Position numbers and translations under genes: made by a program. A stretch of 6,056 nucleotides of DNA from Acidimicrobiaceae bacterium UBA7830 (GTDB taxonomy: Bacteria > Actinomycetota > Acidimicrobiia > Acidimicrobiales > Ilumatobacteraceae). The stretch lies in the NCBI GenBank assembly GCA_002501485.1, contig DLTS01000088.1, positions 1 to 6,056 on the forward strand. The letters are read 5' to 3'. This document shows, in pieces, positions 1 through 5,176 of the stretch. The number at the start of each line of letters is the position of its first letter. The first letter of the stretch is position 1. Below the pieces are notes generated by a model. That model was not told the origin of the DNA and ran no database searches. It saw only the letters and a list, made by a program, of their open reading frames with translations.

Positions 1-1074
1 TGCGACAATGAGTAATGCAGCGAATGGAAGCGACATGGCAATGAGGGGTCGACGTCCGCGCCGATCTGCCGCCCGTCCGCCAATGATGAGCCCAATCGCT
101 GCTGGCGTTGCAGTTGCCAAACTAAACAGTGAGATAGCAGAGCCCGAAAGTTCTCGGACATCGCTGAGATAGCGATTTTGGAAGAAACTTGCCGGTGCGA
201 CGAGAAGATTTACTCCGACGAGGATTGCGGCGAGAGTGAAGAATCGTGTGCGATGCAACGGAACGTGCTCTGCGTGCGGCGCGCTAAATCGGCGTGACTC
301 GGGAAGCCGTCGGGTGATATCAATCGCGATCACCAGCCATATGAGCGTGAGAGCAAACACCCATCTCCAGCCTGAAGGGCCGAGATCGGTGAGTGGCAAT
401 GCCATGACGGCGATACCCGCACCAAGGCCGCTCGCCATCGCCATAATGCCAACGGCGTAGGCCCGCGAACCTCGTGGCATCTCCTCAGCGGCGATGACAG
501 CAATAAGAAAGTCGAGTGCGAGGCCGAGCGGTCGCCCGATGCTTTGGGTTGCGACGAGAAAGGGAAAGTTGGGGGCGAGAGCGCCGGTGGCGGTCACGAT
601 CGGAGCGATCCACGCCATCGCTACGACAATCTTGCGACGGCCAATTCGGTCGCCGGCGATGGCGAGAGGAATGGTGATGAGGATTCCGGCCCTTACGAGA
701 GCTCCGGCGACACCAACGCCGGTGTTACCCACTCCGAAGTCATCTGCTGCGAACGTGACCGTTTGAGTGAAGACGGTGTTGGTGAATGCCGAGCTCATTG
801 CTGCGGCAGCCAGCAGGCCAAGAATCATGACCTGACGGGCGTTCAGGCGATCGGGTGGCGCCCACCACGGCAGAGACGGCGGGTTAGAGGCTAGCTGAGG
901 GCGTCGGACCCCTAATCGATTGACAAAAAACATGATGGGAAAAAAGAACACCCACCCAAACCATGGGATATCGATTCGATATGAGGTGGTTTCAACGATT
1001 CTGTTGTCGTCGATGCTGACCTGGCGTTCCCAATGAGAAAACGGACCATCTGCGAGGACAAACGTGTGGCTCAT
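1..1074 (-). CDS. MFS transporter, C-terminus cut by window edge
   Basis: Major facilitator superfamily permease of the inner membrane; substrate unknown. I translated the minus strand by hand: 358 codons are open from an ATG at 1074 to the window edge. Seen: both copies of the MFS motif A loop, GDRIGRRK near residues 141-148 and GGRAADRRGRRP near 332-343, with hydrophobic helices around them; the first canonical helix starts near residue 82. The start is supported by AGGTG (1084-1080), five bases upstream. Before helix 1 there is an unusual extension of about 80 residues with its own hydrophobic stretch (about 38-52, including GWVFFFPIMFFV) and a polar, Pro/Trp-rich linker. Roughly the last four helices lie outside the window. 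It is divergent from murA. The frame stays open above 1074, so a longer start cannot be excluded. The MFS call is firm; any specific function would be a guess. Confidence 0.9.
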   Translation of the reverse strand, partial: MSHTFVLADGPFSHWERQVSIDDNRIVETTSYRIDIPWFGWVFFFPIMFFVNRLGVRRPQLASNPPSLPWWAPPDRLNARQVMILGLLAAAAMSSAFTNTVFTQTVTFAADDFGVGNTGVGVAGALVRAGILITIPLAIAGDRIGRRKIVVAMAWIAPIVTATGALAPNFPFLVATQSIGRPLGLALDFLIAVIAAEEMPRGSRAYAVGIMAMASGLGAGIAVMALPLTDLGPSGWRWVFALTLIWLVIAIDITRRLPESRRFSAPHAEHVPLHRTRFFTLAAILVGVNLLVAPASFFQNRYLSDVRELSGSAISLFSLATATPAAIGLIIGGRAADRRGRRPLIAMSLPFAALLIVA

Positions 1075-1102
1075 GTCGTCACCTGAGGGTAAACGCTCTT
1101 CT

Positions 1103-1123
1103 ACCACGAGGTCATGACGTGGT
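1103..1123. promoter_or_regulatory. Inverted repeat, possible operator
   Basis: ACCACG (1103-1108) and CGTGGT (1118-1123) form perfect 6-bp arms around a 9-base spacer. The spacer overlaps an 8-bp palindrome, GTCATGAC (1111-1118). It lies 29 bases upstream of the MFS start and 119 upstream of murA, where a regulator of the transporter could bind. There is no poly-T tract, so a terminator is unlikely. The operator role is inference from position and symmetry; such repeats also occur by chance. Confidence 0.2.
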
Positions 1124-1232
1124 GTTGAAAGTACTGATATGAGATGGGGTGTTGCCTCCCAAGAACGCGCCACTGTTCGAGTGCCCCGACTTACGTTCAC
1201 GGCGGGAGCATACTGTTGCAGTGCCTAATGAC

Positions 1233-1236
1233 AGGA
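1233..1236 (+). promoter_or_regulatory. Ribosome binding site deciding the murA start
   Basis: AGGA sits five bases before the ATG at 1242. The upstream in-frame starts, GTG at 1149 and GTG at 1221, have no comparable Shine-Dalgarno and would add residues unlike MurA, so this site decides the start. Confidence 0.6.
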
Positions 1237-1241
1237 CGGGA

Positions 1242-2519
1242 ATGACAGAAGAGGTGGCTGAGCCGGTCATCCGCATCGACCACCGGGGCCCTTTACACGG
1301 CACTGTTCGCGTGCCGGGCGCGAAGAATTCTGTCCTGAAGTTGATGGCGGCAACAGTGCTTGCCGACGGGGAGTTTCATCTCGACAACGTTCCTGAGATC
1401 GTTGATGTCGACATCATGTCTGGTCTTCTTCGCTCGATTGGTTCCCAGGTCGACGCCGGCAGCGATGGTTCGTTGCGCATCACTCATTCTGGCGAGTTAT
1501 CAACCCGTGTTCCTGCCGATCTGGCAGGTCGTATGCGAGCTTCAATAAACCTGCTCGGGCCACTTGTCTCGCGGGTTGGCAAGATCGAGATCGCCCTTCC
1601 CGGGGGTGACGATTTCGGACTCCGACCAATCGACATGCATATCGCTGGACTCGAAGCCATGGGGGCGACCTGCAGATTCTCAGATGGCGTGCTCTCGGTT
1701 AACGCTCCCCGGCTTTTCGGCGCCGACATCCGCTTTTCTTTTCCCAGTGTTGGAGCGACCGAAAATTTGGTCACCGCTGCAGTGTGTGCTGACGGGGTGA
1801 CGACGATCGATGGCGCAGCTCGCGAGCCAGAAGTTGCCGATCTTTGCCGCTTCCTTGTCGCAATGGGAGCCCAAATCGAGGGAATCGGGGAGTCAACGCT
1901 TCGAATCACTGGAGTGCCTCACAGGGCATTGCACTCTGCCTCACATCGCGTCGTTCCAGACCGAATTCAAGCGGCAACCTATATTGCATCGGTAGCGGTT
2001 GCCGGCGGCGAAGTTGACATGATCGACGCCCAGCAAAACGACATGCAGATGTTCCTTCACCGTTGTACTGAGATGGGGCTCGTGTTCACCGATCTCGACG
2101 GAATCGGTGTGAGGGTCACCGCTCCTGAACGACTGCGGTCTGTTGACGTACAGACTCTTCCATACCCGGGCGTTGCAACCGACTACAAGCCACTCATGAT
2201 TGCGATGCTGTCGGTCGCTGATGGCTCAGCTGTGGTTACCGAGAACCTTTATCCGGGTCGGTTCAGATATGTCGACGAGTTACAGGCGCTTGGAGCGAAC
2301 ATCAAGATGCACGAGCATCACGCAGAGATCACTGGCGTGCAGCGGTTGTCAGGGGCGGCGGTAACTGCGCACGATATTCGTGCCGGCGCAGCGCTTGTCG
2401 TTGCCGGGTTGGCAGCCGACGGCGTGACAACAATCAGTGGAGTGGGTCATATCGACCGCGGGTACGACGACCTCGTGGGTCGCTTACGAGAGGTTGGAGT
2501 CGGCGTCACCCGAGGGTGA
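1242..2519 (+). CDS. murA: UDP-N-acetylglucosamine 1-carboxyvinyltransferase (MurA)
   Basis: Cytoplasmic enzyme that transfers enolpyruvate from PEP to UDP-GlcNAc, the first committed step of peptidoglycan synthesis. From the ATG at 1242 it has 425 residues, normal for the family. Seen: the N-terminal PGAKNS (Lys28-Asn29, equivalent to E. coli Lys22-Asn23), MRASI near 98-102, the active-site loop GGDDFGLRP at 121-129 with Arg128 equal to Arg120, SVGATEN near 169-175, ATDYKP with Asp314 equal to Asp305, and HDIRAG with Arg380 equal to Arg397. The loop carries Asp123 where E. coli has the catalytic, fosfomycin-alkylated Cys115. Asp variants are known, for example in Mycobacterium tuberculosis, and remain active but fosfomycin-insensitive, so resistance is inferred. 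AGGA at 1233 supports the start; a GTG at 1149 would add 31 residues foreign to MurA. The related EPSP synthase AroA is excluded by the MurA loop. The 3' end overlaps a small minus-strand gene by 36 bases. Confidence 0.96.
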   Translation: MTEEVAEPVIRIDHRGPLHGTVRVPGAKNSVLKLMAATVLADGEFHLDNVPEIVDVDIMSGLLRSIGSQVDAGSDGSLRITHSGELSTRVPADLAGRMRASINLLGPLVSRVGKIEIALPGGDDFGLRPIDMHIAGLEAMGATCRFSDGVLSVNAPRLFGADIRFSFPSVGATENLVTAAVCADGVTTIDGAAREPEVADLCRFLVAMGAQIEGIGESTLRITGVPHRALHSASHRVVPDRIQAATYIASVAVAGGEVDMIDAQQNDMQMFLHRCTEMGLVFTDLDGIGVRVTAPERLRSVDVQTLPYPGVATDYKPLMIAMLSVADGSAVVTENLYPGRFRYVDELQALGANIKMHEHHAEITGVQRLSGAAVTAHDIRAGAALVVAGLAADGVTTISGVGHIDRGYDDLVGRLREVGVGVTRG

Positions 2520-2684
2520 TGACTCGCGAGCAAGCTCATGTTCGGCTGCCGCTCGTTCGACTCGCCGCTTCACGAGGGCGAGCAACGCAATGACGATCAC
2601 GATCGGACCTGCGACGAGCAGGATTTCATCCCAACCGCCTTGATGTGCAAGCAGGTGGGAATTTCTGGCGTTTGAACCGACCAC
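2484..2684 (-). CDS. Small single-helix membrane protein, unknown function
   Basis: Unrecognised protein of about 66 residues from a GTG at 2684. Seen: a short polar N-terminus, the segment LAHQGGWDE, one strong transmembrane helix (about residues 22-41, LLVAGPIVIVIALLALV), then a basic KRRVER stop-transfer and an acidic, charged tail. This suggests one membrane anchor with the tail in the cytoplasm. Small proteins with a GGWDE-plus-helix layout are, to my recollection, common in actinobacterial genomes, but I know no function. The start is uncertain: in-frame ATGs at 2768 (94 residues) and 2801 (105 residues) would overlap the opposite-strand NifU-like gene, and no start has a good Shine-Dalgarno. 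It overlaps murA tail to tail by 36 bases. The helix in good frame, with coding-like codons outside murA, argues that it is real. Confidence 0.6.
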   Translation of the reverse strand: MVGSNARNSHLLAHQGGWDEILLVAGPIVIVIALLALVKRRVERAAAEHELARESSPSGDADSNLS

Positions 2685-2757
2685 GATCTGAGCGTAGGAG
2701 ATGTTGTCAGAGTTCGCATCGCTCGACGGGGGTAAACCGAGCCTTGAATGGTTGAAT

Positions 2758-2762
2758 AGAGG
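2758..2762 (+). promoter_or_regulatory. Ribosome binding site of the NifU-like gene
   Basis: AGAGG lies four bases before the ATG at 2767. It supports this start over an in-frame ATG at 2701, which would add 22 residues not seen in the domain family. Confidence 0.5.
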
Positions 2763-2766
2763 CGTC

Positions 2767-3012
2767 ATGTTGGAAAAAGTTCTTGCGACGATCGAAGTCA
2801 TTCGGCCGGTGCTTCAAGCTGACGGCGGCGATGTCGAACTCATCGACGTCGACGAAGACACCGGTGTCGTTTCTGTTCGTCTCATCGGAGCCTGCGGTAC
2901 GTGCCCAGTGTCAACAGAAACCCTCAAAGGTGGCATCGAGCGAATCATGCGAGATCGAGTTGACGGTGTCACCGAGGTCATTGATGTGTCGGCTGCGGAG
3001 AACGTCATCTGA
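2767..3012 (+). CDS. NifU C-terminal domain protein (Fe-S scaffold/carrier)
   Basis: An 81-residue stand-alone NifU-like (Nfu) domain, a cytoplasmic protein expected to bind a [4Fe-4S] cluster between two subunits and pass it to apo-proteins. Seen: IRPVLQADGGDVELIDVDE (residues 12-30), the usual opening strand pattern, and the cluster motif CGTCPVST with Cys43 and Cys46, followed by the helix TLKGGIERIMRD. The length matches the bare domain; there is no N-terminal IscU-like or A-type degenerate domain as in NifU or NfuA. Its stop codon overlaps the first base of the meaB-like gene (TGATG at 3010-3014), so the two are probably translationally coupled. Whether it serves housekeeping Fe-S assembly or a specific client encoded elsewhere is not visible. 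I leave the gene symbol empty because nfuA normally means the two-domain protein. Confidence 0.88.
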   Translation: MLEKVLATIEVIRPVLQADGGDVELIDVDEDTGVVSVRLIGACGTCPVSTETLKGGIERIMRDRVDGVTEVIDVSAAENVI

Positions 3013-3974
3013 TGGCGCGTGCGTCAGCTGATCCAGAGGCATTATTTTCGGCTGCACTACAAGGTGACCGGGCTGCGACTGCACGCTTGTTGTCCCTGAT
3101 TGAGCGTGGCGGCGAACCCGGCCGAGTGGTTGGGCGACTTGCGTACCCGAGGAGTGGTGAGGGCTACACCGTTGGTTTGACAGGTGCCCCCGGAGCGGGA
3201 AAGAGCACATTAACGAGTGCGGCGATCGGTCATTTGCGCTCACTCGATCTCGAAGTTGCGGTACTTGCGATCGACCCGTCATCTCCGTTTACCGGTGGAG
3301 CGATTCTTGGTGATCGAGTGCGTATGCAAGACCATGCAACCGATCCCGGTGTGTTTATTCGGTCAATGGCAACACGAGGCCATCTCGGAGGACTTTCATT
3401 GGCGACACCTGAAGCGGTTCGACTACTTGACGCCCTTGGGCGCAAGTGGATCCTTGTCGAGACGGTTGGGGTCGGTCAGGTCGAAGTCGAGGTCGCTGGC
3501 AAAGCAGACACAACAGTCGTCGTCGTCAACCCTGGATGGGGTGACAGCGTGCAGGCGAATAAGGCTGGCCTGATGGAAATCGCCGATGTGTTCGTGATCA
3601 ATAAGGCTGACCGAAAGGGTGTTGAGGAGACTCGTCGAGACCTTGAACAGATGCTTGATCTGTCTGATCTCCCACATGACGCCTGGCGGCCTACAATTTT
3701 GACAACCGTCGCAAACACGGGTGAAGGAGTTCCAGAGTTATGGGATGCCGTTCTCGAACACCGTGAATATGCGGAGAGTTCAGGGCTGCTAGAAGAACGT
3801 CGTCGTTTCAGGTCATCTGAAGAGTTGAGAGAGATTGTTGCCAATCGTCTTCGTGAGCGAGCCCGAGAAATCTGCACGGGTGATCGTTGGGATGAAGTTA
3901 CCGGAGAGGTCACCGAACAACGACTCGATCCGTGGTCAGCTGCTGACGAGATGCTTGCTCCGGTTGACGCCTGA
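3012..3974 (+). CDS. meaB: MeaB/ArgK-family GTPase, acyl-CoA mutase chaperone
   Basis: G3E-type P-loop GTPase of 320 residues. The family protects and reloads adenosylcobalamin-dependent methylmalonyl-CoA mutase and related mutases, using GTP to gate cofactor exchange. Seen: the Walker A motif GAPGAGKST at 58-66, DPSSPFTGGAILGDRVRM near 88-105, IRSMATRGHLGGLS near 116-129, the switch motif ETVGVGQ at 150-156, and the guanine-specificity motif NKAD at 197-200. Between these, NPGWGDSVQANKAG (173-186) differs from the PGAGDELQGIKKG type of classical MeaB and, from memory, matches a second subtype common in Actinobacteria. The C-terminal part (about 235-320) is Arg- and Glu-rich and helical, where the family dimerises. 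No mutase, epimerase or B12 gene is in the window, so the partner is unknown; an isobutyryl- or ethylmalonyl-type mutase is possible. It starts inside the stop codon of the NifU-like gene, and its end overlaps the minus-strand 108-residue ORF by 39 bases. Confidence 0.9.
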   Translation: MARASADPEALFSAALQGDRAATARLLSLIERGGEPGRVVGRLAYPRSGEGYTVGLTGAPGAGKSTLTSAAIGHLRSLDLEVAVLAIDPSSPFTGGAILGDRVRMQDHATDPGVFIRSMATRGHLGGLSLATPEAVRLLDALGRKWILVETVGVGQVEVEVAGKADTTVVVVNPGWGDSVQANKAGLMEIADVFVINKADRKGVEETRRDLEQMLDLSDLPHDAWRPTILTTVANTGEGVPELWDAVLEHREYAESSGLLEERRRFRSSEELREIVANRLRERAREICTGDRWDEVTGEVTEQRLDPWSAADEMLAPVDA

Positions 3975-4262
3975 GACGGTGACGTCCCTCTGCGTCCGAT
4001 CGAGCGCTTCGATGACAAATGACGGACCGGTCCACAAGCCTTTGCGACAGAGCAAATGGAAACGATCGTCGTAATCGCACCCTTCGAGATCGTGAAGCCT
4101 GATTACCGCACCGTGAGAAATGACGTCATTGCCGGGGCCCATCGTCGCAAGTCGGCAACGCTGTTTCTGGGTTTCAGGAAAGGTGGTTGACCGCAACACC
4201 CGATGGGCAGGCCGAACCAGTACACCAAGTTCGATGGGTCTTCGCTCTCGGTGCCATTTCAC
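3936..4262 (-). CDS. Hypothetical protein, possibly with frameshifted N-terminus
   Basis: I do not recognise this 108-residue ORF. It reads as soluble: no transmembrane segment or signal peptide, rich in Arg, His and Asp, with three Cys (residues 36, 62, 72) and a conserved-looking core DLEGCDYDDRFHLLC (58-72) followed by KGLWTGPSFVIEALDRT. Codon choice (gat/gac, gtc, ctc, gaa) resembles the neighbours, which supports real coding. The only start codon is GTG at 4262, with AGG immediately adjacent and no well-spaced Shine-Dalgarno. The frame is open upstream to a TGA at 4349-4347, adding about 28 plausible residues with no ATG, GTG or TTG. An ATG at 4341 in the neighbouring frame has GAGG upstream, so a frameshift or sequence error is possible. 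It follows the enoyl-CoA hydratase on the same strand, 112 bases downstream by the GTG start, so the two may share a transcript. Confidence 0.5.
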   Translation of the reverse strand: MKWHRERRPIELGVLVRPAHRVLRSTTFPETQKQRCRLATMGPGNDVISHGAVIRLHDLEGCDYDDRFHLLCRKGLWTGPSFVIEALDRTQRDVTVSGVNRSKHLVSS

Positions 4263-4374
4263 CCTCAGCTCTCGGGCAACTGCCGATCCGGCGACACCAT
4301 CATGTTCCCCGCAATATCTGAAGAAGCTGTGCGTGCGCCATAGAGGTCATTGCCTCAGTGGCGTAAGAAGGTAT

Positions 4375-5154
4375 TTAGCGACCTACGAAGTCAGCCTTGC
4401 CCGGGCCATGCTCCAAGAAACTCTTCACCCCGATCTGGGAGTCTTCTGACCGGAACACCTCGGTAAAGGCACCACGCTCAACTGCGAGACCATCATCAAG
4501 AGTGAGCGAGAGGCCCCGATCGATCGCCTCTTTAGCTAATCCTTGGGCCACGAGCGCGCCCTTGGCGAGACTCGATGCAAGCTCGAGTGAACGGTCTCGG
4601 AGTGCTTCATGTTCGACAACTTCGTCGGCGAGTCCGATTCGCAGCGCTTCTTCGGCGGCAACTTGGCGTCCGGAGAGTGAGATTTCTTTAGCTCGGCTCG
4701 CCCCAACAATGCGGGGGAGACGCTGGGTGCCGCCACCACCTGGAATGATGCCAAGCAAAATTTCGGGTTGCCCGAAGACAGCCTTTGTCGAGGCGATTCG
4801 ATAGTCGCAGGCCATCGCGAGTTCGCAGCCGCCACCAAGTGCATACCCAGCAACCTCGGCAATCACCATTCTCGGAAGCGCGGCGAGAGCACCGAGAGCA
4901 TCATGGAATTTGCGAGTAATCTCGGCGCCCTCCTCAGGGCCGCCAAACTCAGAGATATCTGCGCCAGCAGCAAAAATGCGCTCCCCTCCGGTCACGATTA
5001 CCGCTCCTGGCAGGTCGGCAGTAAGTTCATCTGCAATTGCATGCAGTCCTTCAAGGACGGCGGTGGAAAGCGGATTTACCTTTCCATTCGTGAGGGTGAT
5101 GATCGCAACACCATCGTCGCGACGTTCGAGATTGATGACAGATTCGATGGTCAT
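4375..5154 (-). CDS. Enoyl-CoA hydratase/isomerase (crotonase family)
   Basis: Crotonase-fold enzyme of 259 residues, normal for the family, expected to add water across 2-enoyl-CoA thioesters in fatty-acid or branched-chain acyl-CoA oxidation, probably as a cytoplasmic trimer or hexamer. Seen: FAAGADISEF (61-70), which supplies one oxyanion-hole backbone amide; GYALGGGCELAMACD (103-117) with Glu111; and FGQPEILLGIIPGGGGTQRLPR (127-148) with Glu131. Glu111 and Glu131 match the two catalytic glutamates of rat mitochondrial hydratase (144 and 164), so a true hydratase is likelier than a hydrolase or decarboxylase. Substrate chain length cannot be read. I chose ATG 5154 because GGAG lies just upstream, though only two bases away, and family homology begins there. 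An ATG at 5196 would add 14 residues and overlap the glycosyltransferase gene by 20 bases. It lies 22 bases after that gene and is probably cotranscribed with it. Confidence 0.92.
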   Translation of the reverse strand: MTIESVINLERRDDGVAIITLTNGKVNPLSTAVLEGLHAIADELTADLPGAVIVTGGERIFAAGADISEFGGPEEGAEITRKFHDALGALAALPRMVIAEVAGYALGGGCELAMACDYRIASTKAVFGQPEILLGIIPGGGGTQRLPRIVGASRAKEISLSGRQVAAEEALRIGLADEVVEHEALRDRSLELASSLAKGALVAQGLAKEAIDRGLSLTLDDGLAVERGAFTEVFRSEDSQIGVKSFLEHGPGKADFVGR

Positions 5155-5176
5155 CTCTCCAGCATGACCGATTTGG

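Larger units (their letters stand above)
1075..1241. other. Divergent intergenic region between MFS gene and murA
   Basis: This 167-bp spacer must hold the promoters of both divergent genes. I found no convincing pair of -35 and -10 boxes on either strand: TTGAAA at 1125-1130 and TACTGT at 1211-1216 are isolated half-matches without a well-spaced partner. The murA reading frame is open back to a GTG at 1149, but nothing there looks like MurA, so I treat it as untranslated leader. Confidence 0.5.

Noticed and set aside
236..894. Plus-strand open frames of 74-116 codons
   Set aside because: They lie antisense to the MFS gene, have low-complexity Arg/Ala/Pro/Ser content with no recognisable motif, and the minus frame carries both MFS motif A copies.
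1125..1153. TTGAAA as a -35 box for murA
   Set aside because: The bases 16-18 downstream (around GGGTGTT) do not resemble a -10 box.
1149..1241. N-terminal extension of MurA from GTG 1149
   Set aside because: The 31 extra residues do not resemble MurA, and the ATG at 1242 has AGGA at proper spacing.
1484..1909. Minus-strand frame of 141 codons inside murA
   Set aside because: Ser/Arg/Pro-rich translation typical of an antisense shadow; the plus frame has the complete MurA motif set.
2744..2759. Direct repeat TTGAATGG/TTGAATAG before the NifU-like gene
   Set aside because: Only two 8-base copies with one mismatch and no -10 element at suitable spacing; most likely chance.
3476..4018. Minus-strand frame of 180 codons opposite meaB
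   Set aside because: Very rich in Ser and Arg with no motif; the plus frame has all G-motifs of MeaB in order.
4120..4449. Plus-strand frame of 109 codons
   Set aside because: It runs across the end of the hydratase gene and opposite the 108-residue ORF; composition and motifs favour the minus strand.
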